Origin: Xanthomonas hydrangeae
GTDB lineage: Bacteria; Pseudomonadota; Gammaproteobacteria; Xanthomonadales; Xanthomonadaceae
Assembly (NCBI GenBank): GCA_905142475.1
Contig: LR990730.1
Location: 806,001-870,000 of the forward strand
DNA length: 64,000 nucleotides
Reading direction: 5' to 3'
Shown here: positions 32,695 through 42,458 of the stretch, in pieces
How the letters are laid out: each line of letters begins with the position of its first letter
Numbering within the stretch: position 1 is the first letter of the stretch
Translations under genes and position numbers: made by a program
The notes under the pieces: generated by a model
The model's database searches: none
What the model was told of the DNA's origin: nothing
What the model saw: the letters and a program-made list of their open reading frames with translations, nothing else

Positions 32695-34665
32695 ATGCGT
32701 GACTGGATGATGGGCGTGCTGAGTGTGCTGGCGTGGGGAGTGGCGAGCCCGGGATACGCGCAGAGCGCGCCGGAAACCGTGGATCTGGCGCCGTATCTCA
32801 AGAGCGACCAGTTCGAGCGGATCAAGATCTCGCCGTCCGGTGCGTACTTCGCACTGACCATGCCGCTGGAAGATCGCACCGTGTTGGGCATCGTGCGGCG
32901 GCAGGACAAGGTGGCCACGGCCAAGGTCACCGGCGGCGTCAACAGCGTGGTGGACGATTTCTGGTGGGCCAGCGATGAGCGCATCGTGGTGTCGATGGCG
33001 CAGCGGCTGGGCTCGCGCGACGAGCCGGTGGCGATCGGCCAGCTGCATGCCATTGACGCCAACGGCAAGAACGGCCGCCTGCTGGCCAGTCCGTACGGCA
33101 CCAATCCGGACATCAACGGCGCGCAGTTGAAGATGGAACTGGACCCGGCCACCCACATGCTGGATACCTTGCCAGGCGACGCGCGCAACATCCTGGTGTC
33201 GGCGGTTCCGTTCGTGGGCGATCCCAACGTCCGCATCGACAAGCTGGACATCCAGACCGGCCGGCGCACGACCGTGGCTACCTCGCCGGTACGCCGGGCG
33301 GGGTTTGTGACCGACCAGCAGGGGCATATTCGCTTTGCCAACGGTCTGGACATCAGCAACGTCAGCAAGCTGTATTACCGCGACAGCGACGATGCGCCGT
33401 GGCGGCTGATCAACGATGCCGCCACCAGCAAACAGCGCCAGTTTCCGCTGGGGTTTTCCGCCGATGGCAACCGCGCCTACCTGCAGGTGGAGCAGGCCGC
33501 CGGCACCGATGTGCTGGTGGCGTGGGACCCGGCAACCAGCAAGACGACACCGCTCCTGCACGACGATACCGTGGACCCGTACCACATCCTGCGCGATCTG
33601 GATGGCACCACGCCGATCGGTGCGTCGTACATGAGCGATCGCGTGCGCAATCGTTTCTTCGACGAAACAACGCCCACCGCCAGGCTGTACCGCAGCCTGG
33701 AAAAAGCCTTCGACGGCAACGCGGTTTACATCACCTCGGCCACCAGCGACCGCCGCCTGGTGCTGGTGTACGTGTGGAGCGATCGCAACAACGGTGACTA
33801 TTACCTGTTCGACACGGTCAGCAAGAAGGCCGACCGGGTGTTCAGTCGCCGCGAATGGTTTGCGCCCGATGGCGTGCCGGCGACCAGGCAGGTGAGCTTC
33901 AAGGCGCGCGATGGCCTGTTGCTGCATGGCTATCTCACCCAGCCATTGCATGTGCAAGCCGGCACGCCGCGACCGTTGATCGTGATGCCGCATGGTGGTC
34001 CGTTCGGGATCTTCGACAAGTGGGAATTCGATGACGACACCCAGCTGCTGGCGGCAGCCGGTTACGCGGTGCTGCGCGTCAACTACCGTGGCTCGGCCAA
34101 CCATGGCTACGCGTTCACCCAGGCCGGTGCCAAAGAGTGGGGCGGACGCATGCAGGACGATGTCACCGATGCCACCCGCTGGGCCATCGGCGAAGGCATT
34201 GCCGACGCATCGCGCATCTGCATCTATGGCGCCAGCTACGGCGGGTATGCGGCGCTGATGGGCGTGGCCAAGGAGCCGGCGCTGTATCGCTGCGCGGCCG
34301 GCTATGTGGGTGTCTACGATCTGGACATGATGGCGCGCGATACCGGGCGCTCCGCGCGCTGGGCCAGGAACTGGACGGTCGATTGGCTGGGCGCACGCGA
34401 CACCCTGGCCGCGCGCTCGCCGGTGACGCTGGCACGGCAGATCAAGGTGCCGGTGTTTCTGGCGGCCGGCGGCAAGGACGAGCGCGCGCCGATCGAACAT
34501 ACCAAGGCCATGGAGCGCGCCTTGAAGGGGGTCGGCGTACCGGTGGAGTCGCTGTACTTCTCCAACGAGGGCCACGGCTTCTACACCGAGGCGCATCGAC
34601 GCGAGTACTACACGCGCTTGCTGGCGTTCTTGAGCAAGCAGCTGGGTGGCGGGACCGCGAAGTAA
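32695..34665 (+). CDS. S9-family peptidase (acylaminoacyl/dipeptidyl peptidase type)
   Basis: A 656-residue exported serine peptidase. A signal peptide precedes the mature part (ending near GYAQSAPE). An N-terminal beta-propeller-like region (ISPSGAYFALTMPLEDRT) is followed by the alpha/beta hydrolase domain: PHGGPFG oxyanion region, nucleophile in YGASYGGYAAL, acid in AAGGKDERAP and His in NEGHGF. It cleaves short peptides in the periplasm. It converges with a second S9 peptidase gene at 34983, but the two are different subfamilies rather than a recent duplication. Confidence 0.92.
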   Translation: MRDWMMGVLSVLAWGVASPGYAQSAPETVDLAPYLKSDQFERIKISPSGAYFALTMPLEDRTVLGIVRRQDKVATAKVTGGVNSVVDDFWWASDERIVVSMAQRLGSRDEPVAIGQLHAIDANGKNGRLLASPYGTNPDINGAQLKMELDPATHMLDTLPGDARNILVSAVPFVGDPNVRIDKLDIQTGRRTTVATSPVRRAGFVTDQQGHIRFANGLDISNVSKLYYRDSDDAPWRLINDAATSKQRQFPLGFSADGNRAYLQVEQAAGTDVLVAWDPATSKTTPLLHDDTVDPYHILRDLDGTTPIGASYMSDRVRNRFFDETTPTARLYRSLEKAFDGNAVYITSATSDRRLVLVYVWSDRNNGDYYLFDTVSKKADRVFSRREWFAPDGVPATRQVSFKARDGLLLHGYLTQPLHVQAGTPRPLIVMPHGGPFGIFDKWEFDDDTQLLAAAGYAVLRVNYRGSANHGYAFTQAGAKEWGGRMQDDVTDATRWAIGEGIADASRICIYGASYGGYAALMGVAKEPALYRCAAGYVGVYDLDMMARDTGRSARWARNWTVDWLGARDTLAARSPVTLARQIKVPVFLAAGGKDERAPIEHTKAMERALKGVGVPVESLYFSNEGHGFYTEAHRREYYTRLLAFLSKQLGGGTAK

Positions 34666-34982
34666 GGGGGGTAGGTTTCATCGGGTGTTGCCTGATGGAA
34701 CGCGTGATCGAGCGTGCCTGCAGTGATGATGCATGCAGCTTGATGCGTCAACTGCGGTGTGCGCGCCTGCATCTTTTGCGATGCGATGTTGCGGCGTTTG
34801 CGTGCGCGGGTAAGGCGTCGCGGCCGGGTCCGCTCCTACGGTTCTTGGAGGTCTGGTGTTGCCCAGGACCGATGCTGTACGACGGCGCAGGCTGCCTGCG
34901 CCGCCGCTTTCTCTGCACTCCCGGTTCAACTGCGCGATAGCGCGGCACCGTCGATGGCCGACGATGCCGCTTGCAGCGTCGC
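34666..34982. other. Intergenic region between two convergent peptidase genes
   Basis: No gene is supported here. The region holds the hairpin listed at 34884-34902 and is otherwise featureless. Confidence 0.5.
34884..34902. terminator. Hairpin between convergent peptidase genes
   Basis: GGCGCAGG (34884-34891), loop CTG, CCTGCGCC (34895-34902) forms a perfect 8-bp stem. Placement between converging genes suggests a bidirectional terminator, although no T tract follows directly. Confidence 0.35.
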
Positions 34983-37307
34983 TTACTTCTCCGGCATCGG
35001 CTTCATTTGATACTGCGCCGGTGGGGTGGCGCCGAGCAGGTGCTGCACGAAATAGTCCCAGCGGCGGCGGGCGACGTAGGGAGTGAGCTCGCCGTAGCCA
35101 TGTTTGGCGTTGGGCAGCATCAGCATGTCGAAATCCTTGTTGGCCTTGATCAGCGCATCGGCGACCAGCAGGGTCAGGTATGGCGGCACGTTGTCGTCCA
35201 GCGTGCCGTGAACCAGCATCAGCCGGCCCTTGAGCTTGCTGGCGTGGGTGGCGTTGGCCTGGTCGTCGTAGTTGGACGTGCCATCCTTGTTGACGATGTG
35301 TTCGCCGTGATACTTCTCGGCCCAGTCGTCTTCGTAGCCGCGGTTGTCGTGATTGCCGCTTTCCGACCACGCCACCTTGAACAGCTCCGGGTAGCGCAGC
35401 ATCGCGGCGGTGGACGCGTTGCCGCCACCCGAATGCCCCCAGATGCCGACACGGCTGGTGTCGAACCACGGGTAGCGCTGGCCGAGTTCCTTCACTGCGG
35501 CCACCTGGTCGGGCAAGGTGTTGTCGCCCATGTTGGCGTACCAGGTGTCGTGGAAGGTCTTGCTACGCCACGGCGTGCCCATGCCGTCGATGGCGATCAC
35601 GATGAAGCCCAGTTCGGCCAGCGATTGATTGTCGCCGTGGCCGGCAAGGAAACTGCGGCCACGTACCGATCCGGTCTGCGGGCCGGGGTAGATGTAGTCG
35701 ATCACCGGGTACTTACGCGCGGGATCGAAGTTTGTCGGCTTGAACATCAGGCCATACAGCGTGGTCTTGCCGTCGCGCGCCTTGACCGTGATCGGTTCCG
35801 GCGGCACCCAGCCGGCGGCCTTGAGGCGGCTGATGTCGGCGGTGGCGATGGTGCTGAGCATGCGCCCGTCGGCGGCATCGCGCAGCACGCTCACCGGCGG
35901 CGTGACCGAGGTGGAATAGGTGTCGACGAAGCGCTTGCCATCGGGCGACAGCGCGATGCTGTGGTCGGCGACCTCGGGCGTGAGCAGCACCGGCTCGCCG
36001 CCGTCCAGGCTCACCTTCCACAGCTGCTGGTAATACGGGTCCACGCCCGGCGTGCGGCCCACGCCGACAAACCACGCGGTGCGGGTCACCGGGTCCACGC
36101 GCAGCAGTTCGGTGACGTTGCCTTCGCCGCTGGTGATGGCGCGCCTGGGTTTGCCGGTGGCCAGGTCGTACAGGTACAGCTGGCCCCAGTCGCTGCGTTC
36201 GGAGAACCACACCGCCTCGTTGCTGCCGGGCAGGTAGGCCCAGTTGGCGGCGACCTGGCCACTTTCGTAATAGGTCTTGGCGGTTTCGTCGAAGGCGGTG
36301 CGCACGGCGCCGGTTCCGGCATCGGCGATGCGCAGCCAGACCTGCTTGTGGAAGCGCGAGGTCGAGGCGAACGCCAGGGTCTTGCTGTCCGGCGCCCATT
36401 TCACATCGTCCCACAGGCCCGGCGAGCAGCTCACGTCGTCGCACAGCGTGGAGCGGTGCTGGTCGGCGGGCATCTTCAGCCGCACCACGCTGGCGCTGGG
36501 CACGTCGATGATGACGCGCTCGATCATGGTCACGTCCTTGTCGCCGGCCATCGGGTATTTCCAGGACTGCAGTTCCGGATGCCCGAGCTTGGTGCTGACC
36601 AGGTACATGTCGCCGGTCTTGCGCTGGTCCTGCTGGAAGGTGGCGATCTTGCGCGAGTCCGGCGACCACGCAACGATGGCGTTGTCGCTGTGCTGCCAGC
36701 CGGCGTTGTCGGTGGCGTAGCCGAAGTTTTCCACGCCGTCGCGGGTCAGCTGGGTCTCCTTGCCGGTAGCCAGCTCGCGCACCCACAGGTTCCAGTTGCG
36801 GATGAACGCTTCGCTGCGCTTGTCCGGCGACAGCACGCCCGGCTCTGCCTTGTCCTTCGCATAGAGCTTGCTGCAGCGCGCACGTGCATCGCACAGCACC
36901 GCGGTGTCGCGCAGGCTGAAGCGGTAGCGGCCATCGGCGCTGAGGCTGACCTTGGGCGCAAGCGTGGCGGCCTTGAGCGGTTTGTCGCCGGTCTTGAGCA
37001 GGGTGTTGAGCGAGGCGGCCAGCGCTGCGGGCTTGAACAGCGGCGCGCTCTTGCCGGTTGCGATGTCCAGCTGCAGCAGGCGGTCGCCCTTGGCGTCGTG
37101 GTCGACGTACACCACATGCGTGGCATCCAGCCAGGTGACGCGCGTGGCGGCATGATCGACCAGGGGCTGTGCGGCGTAGTAGATCAGGCGTTCGGCACGC
37201 GCGTAGTCGGTCTCGGTCACGCTGGGCGCCTGCGCGTTGGCGGCGACAGGCAGCAGGGCGAACGACAGGACGGTGAGCAGGTGGCGCAACGGCAACGGTG
37301 TGGGCAT
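34983..37307 (-). CDS. S9B dipeptidyl-peptidase IV-type peptidase
   Basis: A 774-residue exported peptidase. Signal peptide LLTVLSFALLPVAANAQA is followed by an eight-bladed-propeller-type domain (VVAWSPDSRKIATFQQDQRK, VKWAPDSKTLAF). The catalytic domain has the nucleophile in GHSGGG, acid in HGTLDDNVPP and His in NAKHGYG. A Glu motif (YWESGQ-like TYYESGQVAANW) for the N-terminus may be present. DPP IV enzymes remove dipeptides, often X-Pro, from peptides in the periplasm. ATG 37307 gives the signal peptide; the longer frame to 37358 is not needed. Confidence 0.9.
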   Translation of the reverse strand: MPTPLPLRHLLTVLSFALLPVAANAQAPSVTETDYARAERLIYYAAQPLVDHAATRVTWLDATHVVYVDHDAKGDRLLQLDIATGKSAPLFKPAALAASLNTLLKTGDKPLKAATLAPKVSLSADGRYRFSLRDTAVLCDARARCSKLYAKDKAEPGVLSPDKRSEAFIRNWNLWVRELATGKETQLTRDGVENFGYATDNAGWQHSDNAIVAWSPDSRKIATFQQDQRKTGDMYLVSTKLGHPELQSWKYPMAGDKDVTMIERVIIDVPSASVVRLKMPADQHRSTLCDDVSCSPGLWDDVKWAPDSKTLAFASTSRFHKQVWLRIADAGTGAVRTAFDETAKTYYESGQVAANWAYLPGSNEAVWFSERSDWGQLYLYDLATGKPRRAITSGEGNVTELLRVDPVTRTAWFVGVGRTPGVDPYYQQLWKVSLDGGEPVLLTPEVADHSIALSPDGKRFVDTYSTSVTPPVSVLRDAADGRMLSTIATADISRLKAAGWVPPEPITVKARDGKTTLYGLMFKPTNFDPARKYPVIDYIYPGPQTGSVRGRSFLAGHGDNQSLAELGFIVIAIDGMGTPWRSKTFHDTWYANMGDNTLPDQVAAVKELGQRYPWFDTSRVGIWGHSGGGNASTAAMLRYPELFKVAWSESGNHDNRGYEDDWAEKYHGEHIVNKDGTSNYDDQANATHASKLKGRLMLVHGTLDDNVPPYLTLLVADALIKANKDFDMLMLPNAKHGYGELTPYVARRRWDYFVQHLLGATPPAQYQMKPMPEK

Positions 37308-37467
37308 GTGGACCTCATCAAAGGGGCGCGCGCCGACAACGGCGGTGCAACCTCGCATGCTACGTGTGCGGGCAGGGCATGCGACCCTGCCAAACGTCGT
37401 GCCTTGCCGCGGAACGAAGGTGTCAGGCGTGGTGCGCTGGATGCCGCGCGCCCTGCGGCAGGTGCGG

Positions 37468-38559
37468 CTACCTGCCCATGCACCGCTTCCAGCGCTCGTT
37501 CACCCGCTGCGCAAACCAGGCGGTGGTGAGCGTGCGGGTGATCTTCGGGCTTTCCAGGGTGATACCCGGCAATATGGCGCGCGGCAACGGTTTGCCGGCG
37601 CTGCGCTCGGCCAGCGCGAACACCTGGCGATACAGATCGGTGTCCTCAAAGTCGGCCGTATCGCCGGCTTCCAATGCCCGGCGGAGTTGGCGGTCGCTCA
37701 TCGCCAGCTGGCTACCCAGAGCGCGCGCGGCGCGTTCGGTGCCGCCGGGTGCCTCCAGGCTGGCGCCGGGCGTGAGCAGGTCGCCGTCCAGTGCGAGCGC
37801 GATGCCGCTGGCCTTGCTCAGCGCGGCCTGGAAGGCGGCATTGCGGCTGGCGTACCAACCGGCGTTGAAGTCGGCGAAGCGATACAGCAGTGCGTCGTAA
37901 CTGGCCGGATACCCGAGCAGATGTCTGGTACCGAACCACAGCCCGCCGCGACGGCTGAAGACTTCATGGCGAATCGAGTCGCCCGGTGGATACGGATAGC
38001 GCTCGGCGTGCTGCTCGGCAAACGCGATGCTCACCTGCATCGGCCCGGCGGTGTGCACCGGATTGAGCCCGTCGAACAGGCGCGCGCCCAACGGCACGCT
38101 GCCGGTGAAGTCCTCGAAGATCTTGCTCAGCTCCTGCTCGGTGCGCGCGCTGGCAATACGTGTGGCATAGCTGCGGCCATCGGGGGAGTCGATGCGCAGG
38201 GCGGCGTCGACCATGAAGCCGGGAATGTGGTGCGCACTGGCGCGGCGGTCGATCTCCGCGCGTGAAATCTTGCCCAGGTTGGGAACGACAGGATTGGCCT
38301 GATAGGTCGACTCCTGCTCGGTCACCGCCAGCACCGCGCAGATGTGCTCGGGGCTGGTGTCCAGCCCCTGCGAGGACAGTGCCACGTACACATCGTTGGC
38401 CCAGCCGGCGCGATCGCTGAGGGTGGCCGGCAGGCGCCGCGCGATATCGGCCTTGACCGCATCCGGGGAGCGCTGCGGCGCACGCGGGGCCTGGGTGGCG
38501 CAGGCCGACAGCAAGGCGACGGCGAGCAGCGTGAGCAGGCGGGGCAGGCAGGATGTCAC
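37468..38559 (-). CDS. DUF1615-type lipoprotein
   Basis: A 363-residue lipoprotein starting at GTG 38559 with GGAG 5 nt upstream. The signal peptide ends in LLSAC (lipobox Cys about 19). The body contains HICAVLAVTEQESTYQANP, which includes a lysozyme-like Glu, and GGLWFGTRHLLGYPASYDAL, both characteristic of DUF1615. The EQEST segment suggests a lytic-transglycosylase-like fold, but that is inference. It is probably attached to the outer membrane. Confidence 0.85.
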   Translation of the reverse strand: MTSCLPRLLTLLAVALLSACATQAPRAPQRSPDAVKADIARRLPATLSDRAGWANDVYVALSSQGLDTSPEHICAVLAVTEQESTYQANPVVPNLGKISRAEIDRRASAHHIPGFMVDAALRIDSPDGRSYATRIASARTEQELSKIFEDFTGSVPLGARLFDGLNPVHTAGPMQVSIAFAEQHAERYPYPPGDSIRHEVFSRRGGLWFGTRHLLGYPASYDALLYRFADFNAGWYASRNAAFQAALSKASGIALALDGDLLTPGASLEAPGGTERAARALGSQLAMSDRQLRRALEAGDTADFEDTDLYRQVFALAERSAGKPLPRAILPGITLESPKITRTLTTAWFAQRVNERWKRCMGR

Positions 38560-38940
38560 GGCGTCTCCAGATCTGGTGCGGCGGCTGCCGTGCGGCAGTT
38601 TACGTCGCCGCCGGGGGGCGCCTTCAAACGCACACGCCATCAGCATGCCGGCAGGTGACCGGGCCAACCCTGCCCATTCAAGCCAGGTGCGATCGGGCCG
38701 ATAACGCACTCGATCAGGAACCTCGCAATCACGGTGCCTGGCCTGCCTGCCGGTCATCATTGCAGGCGTCCTTTGCATCGATGTCGCGTTCGACCGGACG
38801 CGGACCTCGCCGAATTGCGCCAGCGTCCAACCAGGGGAGTGCCGAAATGCCGCAGCAAACAGCCAGCCCGGTTCGGGCCAGTGGTGTCGCCGTGGTCACG
38901 ACCCCGCTGCGTTGTGCTTGGTCACCGCCATGAGTGGTCG
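38560..38940. other. Intergenic region between divergent DUF1615 and GGDEF genes
   Basis: No convincing gene. It should contain two divergent promoters. The frames are shadows without ribosome-binding sites. Confidence 0.5.
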
Positions 38941-40815
38941 ATGAGCCCCCTTGCGACACGCTGGCGATACGTCTTCGCCGGGATCGTCTTGTTGCTGGGC
39001 AGCGCGGTGGTGTGGGCGCAGCCGCAGCCGTGGAAGACGATCGAATCTGCGGCCCTCGACGACCCCCAGGCCGCGTTGCAGACCGCACAGGCCTCGCTGC
39101 TGCGGGCGCGCAGCGATGGCGACGTGGACGCGGAGTTCTGGGCCTTGCTGGCACAGGCACGCGTGCTGATTTCGCTGGAAGACAACGATCATCGCCAGGT
39201 GGTGCTCACCCAGGCACGGGTGGTACTGGAGAAACTGCACGGCAACGCCGCGCAGGCGCAGCTGTGGCTGGATACCGTGCAGGCACTGAGCGACGTGCGC
39301 GAAAACCCCAATCGCGGCATGGTGACGCGCCTGGAAGACCTGCGTCAGCGCGCACGTGCACTGGGTCGCAACGATCTGCTGTGCGAAGTGGAAGCGGTCG
39401 ACATGTGGAGCATGCTGGCTTCCAGCAGCAGCGATGAGGCGTGGAAGGCGGCGCAGGCCAGTTACCAATGTGCAGTGCGCGAACACACCTTGAGCCTGGA
39501 GCTGGATGCCTTGACCCAGCTGGGGTCGCTGGCCAGCCGTGTCGGCGGGCGCATGGCTGAAGACAGCGAAGCCGAAGATTATCTGCAGCGTGCCCTGGCG
39601 CGTTTGCACGGCCAGCCGGCACGCTTCCAGCGCAGCCTGATCGAGTACGAGTACGGCACCTCGCTGGCCGCGCAACAACCCGAAGCCGCACTGCTGCATT
39701 TCAAGCGCGCGTTGGCGCTCAGTCGCGAGCTCGGCGATCAGGCCGGCGTGGCTGCGGCGTTGACCAGCGCCAGCGAGTCCCTGATCGAAACCGGCGATGC
39801 AAACGCGGCATTGGCGATGGCGCGCGAGGCGCTGCCGCTGATGCAGAAACAAGGCAATGTTGGCCGTATCGCCGCGTGTCATGCGGTGTTGCTGCAGGCA
39901 TTGACGGTGTTGAAGGCAGACAGCCTGGGGGCCGAGATCGTCGCGGCCAGGGCGGCGGACGACCCGAACCTGACCTTGAGCCGGCGTGCGCAACTGCTCG
40001 ATGCCATTGCCCAGGCGCTGGCAGCGGAAGGCCGCCATGCCGAGGCATATCAAGAACTGCAACGCGCCAACACGTTGCGCGCGCAAAGCCTGGACCGCCA
40101 ACGCGACACCGTGATGCTGCGCTTGCAGGCGCGCTACGAAGATGCCCGCCGTGGCGCCGAAACCGCCGAGCTACGCCGCCGCAGCGAGACCGCGCAACTG
40201 GCCTTGCAGGCGCGCGAAGCCGGCCAACGCACGCTATGGATCGCCCTATGTGCGGCCTGCCTGCTGTTGCTGGGCGCCTTGGTGGTGCTGGCCTTCGGTG
40301 CGCGCCATCGCCGTCAGCTGTCCCGGCTGGCGATGCGCGACGAACTCACCGGCCTGCCCAATCGCCGCGCCATTCGTTCCGAGGCGCAACAGCAGATCGA
40401 GCAAGCGTTGCGCTCGCAGATCCCATGCATGCTGGCCTTGATCGATCTGGATCACTTCAAGCTGATCAACGATGTGCACGGCCACGCCACCGGCGATGCG
40501 GTGCTCAAGGCGCTCGCCAGCGCCTGGAAGCTGGCCTTGCGCACGCAGGATCGCCTGGGCCGCCTGGGCGGCGAAGAATTCCTGCTGGTATTGCCGGGCT
40601 GCAACGCGGAAGAAATTCCTGCGGTGTTTGCGCGCCTGCGCAGCGCCGTGGCCGCCATCCAGATTCCCGGCCTGCCGGCAGACCAGCCGGTGCGGTTCTG
40701 CATGGGCGCGGTCAGTGTCACCGCCGCCACCGGCCTGGACGTGCTGCTGAGCCAGGCCGATCTTGCGTTGTATGCAGCCAAGACTGCAGGGCGCGATCAA
40801 TGGGCGGTGTGCTGA
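38941..40815 (+). CDS. Membrane-bound diguanylate cyclase with periplasmic TPR-like domain
   Basis: A 624-residue protein. A signal/anchor (YVFAGIVLLLGSAVVWAQ) leads into a helical-repeat region (about 35-400) resembling TPRs (LAQARVLISLEDNDHRQVVL, ALAMAREALPLMQKQGNVGR). A short coiled coil (about 410-430) and a transmembrane helix (LWIALCAACLLLLGALVVLAF, about 432-452) follow. The cytoplasmic GGDEF domain has the active site GGEEF at about 543-547 and DELTGLPNRRA at its start, so cyclic di-GMP synthesis is expected. No clear inhibitory RxxD is seen just before GGEEF. The sensor ligand is unknown. ATG 38941 is the start consistent with the signal sequence. Confidence 0.92.
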   Translation: MSPLATRWRYVFAGIVLLLGSAVVWAQPQPWKTIESAALDDPQAALQTAQASLLRARSDGDVDAEFWALLAQARVLISLEDNDHRQVVLTQARVVLEKLHGNAAQAQLWLDTVQALSDVRENPNRGMVTRLEDLRQRARALGRNDLLCEVEAVDMWSMLASSSSDEAWKAAQASYQCAVREHTLSLELDALTQLGSLASRVGGRMAEDSEAEDYLQRALARLHGQPARFQRSLIEYEYGTSLAAQQPEAALLHFKRALALSRELGDQAGVAAALTSASESLIETGDANAALAMAREALPLMQKQGNVGRIAACHAVLLQALTVLKADSLGAEIVAARAADDPNLTLSRRAQLLDAIAQALAAEGRHAEAYQELQRANTLRAQSLDRQRDTVMLRLQARYEDARRGAETAELRRRSETAQLALQAREAGQRTLWIALCAACLLLLGALVVLAFGARHRRQLSRLAMRDELTGLPNRRAIRSEAQQQIEQALRSQIPCMLALIDLDHFKLINDVHGHATGDAVLKALASAWKLALRTQDRLGRLGGEEFLLVLPGCNAEEIPAVFARLRSAVAAIQIPGLPADQPVRFCMGAVSVTAATGLDVLLSQADLALYAAKTAGRDQWAVC

Positions 40816-40995
40816 GCGTGCGTGCGTCGATCGCGCGTTTACGGATCGCACTTTTTAAATCGCTGGAGTCTGCAGTCGCGCTGCAGCATCGAGCGACGAT
40901 GCCACTCTTAACCGCATGACGTTTTTCATCGCAGTGTGTTGCGCACCTGCGTGTGAGGTGACCAGTGGAGTCAAGCGAAGCGAGTAGGCTCGATC

Positions 40996-41032
40996 GCGCC
41001 TTGCGGACCACGTGTCGCGGTCCGCAAGGCGC
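40996..41032. terminator. 14-bp perfect hairpin downstream of the lipoprotein gene
   Basis: GCGCCTTGCGGACC (40996-41009) pairs perfectly with 41019-41032 around a 9-nt loop. It lies just after the stop of the 41053-41595 gene on its transcribed side. There is no T tract, so it may be a transcript-stabilising palindrome rather than a true terminator. Confidence 0.5.
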
Positions 41033-41052
41033 CACCGACGATACCGTGGTGC

Positions 41053-41595
41053 TTACTGACTGACTTCCTGCATCGGCACCTTGTGCTCCTTGGAATATGC
41101 GCGCTGCGCGGTATTCAGGGCTTGGATATCGACATTGAGCTGGGCCGACACGGTTTCCAGGTCCTTGGCCAACGGTGCCAGCTCGGTATTGGTGTAGCCG
41201 TTGGGCAGTGCGGCAACGCGCTCCAGCGCGGCCATCATCGCATCGGCGCTCTTGAGGTAGGCCGACAACTTGCCGTCCAGGTCCTTGGCGTTGTCCGGCA
41301 CGCCCGAGGCCACGGCGGCATTGGCCTGCGCATTGGCGGCAAGCGCCTTGCGTTGGCTGCCCAGCGCGGTCTTGTAGCTGTCCAGCGGCTTGTGCGCGAT
41401 CGCATCGTTCACCAGGCTCTGCCCGCGATCGCCGGACACCCACGGGTCGATGATGGTCACCGCGCCGTTCCAGACCGAGATATTGTGCAACAGGTACTCG
41501 CTGGAGGAGAGCTTGGAAGCGCCGGTGGTGCCGCCGCCGCAGGCAGCAAGCAGCAGACTGAGGGAGACAAGCAGGAGTGTGGTGAACGTCTTCAA
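41053..41595 (-). CDS. Lipoprotein of unknown function
   Basis: A 180-residue lipoprotein. The signal peptide ends in LLAAC (lipobox Cys about 19) followed by a Gly-rich spacer. The mature part is helical (SLVNDAIAHKPLDSYKTALG, KSADAMMAALERVAALPNGY) without enzymatic motifs. I do not recognise a named family. Monocistronic, with a strong hairpin after the stop. Confidence 0.75.
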   Translation of the reverse strand: MKTFTTLLLVSLSLLLAACGGGTTGASKLSSSEYLLHNISVWNGAVTIIDPWVSGDRGQSLVNDAIAHKPLDSYKTALGSQRKALAANAQANAAVASGVPDNAKDLDGKLSAYLKSADAMMAALERVAALPNGYTNTELAPLAKDLETVSAQLNVDIQALNTAQRAYSKEHKVPMQEVSQ

Positions 41596-41904
41596 AGCGA
41601 AAGATCCTTGAGGGAAGACTGTTGCCGCCGTTACATGGCGTCACAGCAAAAAATCCAAGGAAGCGTCCAGACAATCCGCGTGGCAGTGCTGCCGGCCATC
41701 TTCCTTGAGACGAATGCAGCGTGGAGCGTTCCATGTCACTCGATCGAGTGCGCTGCGCGGCGATTATAGCGGCTGCGATCAGGCCGCACGTGCATAGCGT
41801 CGTGTTGCAGTTGAAGGCCGCGTCCTGTCTGCGCGATCACGCCGACAGGCGCCGATGCAAAGCGCCAGCGGTAAACTGCGTCGCACGATTGCAGAGAGGC
41901 CTGC
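41596..41904. other. Intergenic region, divergent promoters expected
   Basis: No gene is seen. It carries the upstream region of the lipoprotein gene and the AGAGAGG ribosome-binding site of the next gene. Confidence 0.4.
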
Positions 41905-42252
41905 TTGAAAAAACGTCCCAAATCACCGCCACCACCGACGCCGGTGCCTGCCAATTCCCGCATCGTCGACTGGCTTGTCCGCCTGGTGGTCCTTGTGATC
42001 GCGGTGGCCTGTTGCGGGCGACTCTGGTTGTTGTTGCAGGCGGTGATCAGCGGGCGCTATGTCAGCGTCGTTCGTGGTCGGCCGGCCAGGACGTTTTATG
42101 CCGACACCGACCCGCAGCGCTACTGGATCTCGATCGGCTGGGACGGCCTGTTGACCACTGCCCTGTTGGCGATGGTGGGCGTGTTTGCGTATCTCGCATG
42201 GAAGGATTACCGGCGCGATCGTGCCGAGGCCATGCGTCGCGGCAGACGCTGA
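41905..42252 (+). CDS. Small two-helix membrane protein, unknown
   Basis: A 115-residue protein starting at TTG 41905 (AGAGAGG upstream). A basic Pro-rich N-terminus (KKRPKSPPPPTPVPANSR) precedes two transmembrane helices (VRLVVLVIAVACCGRLWLLL and LLTTALLAMVGVFAYLAW). The C-terminal tail is basic. No family recognised. Confidence 0.65.
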   Translation: MKKRPKSPPPPTPVPANSRIVDWLVRLVVLVIAVACCGRLWLLLQAVISGRYVSVVRGRPARTFYADTDPQRYWISIGWDGLLTTALLAMVGVFAYLAWKDYRRDRAEAMRRGRR

Positions 42253-42266
42253 TGGCAGGCCACGCC

Positions 42267-42411
42267 CACCGACCATCTCGACGGGTCCTTGCCCGCCCAC
42301 CGTCGCGGGACCTTACGCGGCATGGATGCGCGTAAGGGCCTACAGGGATGTACTTGCGGCGTGTCCCGCGATGGTGAGCGGGCAAGGGCCCTGCAGCCAG
42401 GCCGCAGATCA
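42267..42411. repeat. Xanthomonas palindromic intergenic repeat, intact copy (145 bp)
   Basis: An imperfect palindrome: GGTCCTTGCCCGCCCACCG near the left pairs with CGGGCAAGGGCC near the right, and GTCGCGGGAC with GTCCCGCGA. An inner hairpin spans the TTACGCGGCAT/GCGCGTAA region. A second copy at 62571-63951 is interrupted by an IS110-family element; the uninterrupted sequence here (AAGGGCCTACAGGG) shows what its target looked like. The repeat lies between two convergent genes. Confidence 0.85.
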
Positions 42412-42458
42412 GCGGCTACGCACACCTGGCAGTGCTGTGCGCGAGTCTTGAACAGACT

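Noticed and set aside
34971-37529. 852-codon plus-strand frame opposite the DPP IV-type peptidase
   Set aside because: It is an antisense shadow; the minus-strand gene has a signal peptide and a full catalytic triad.
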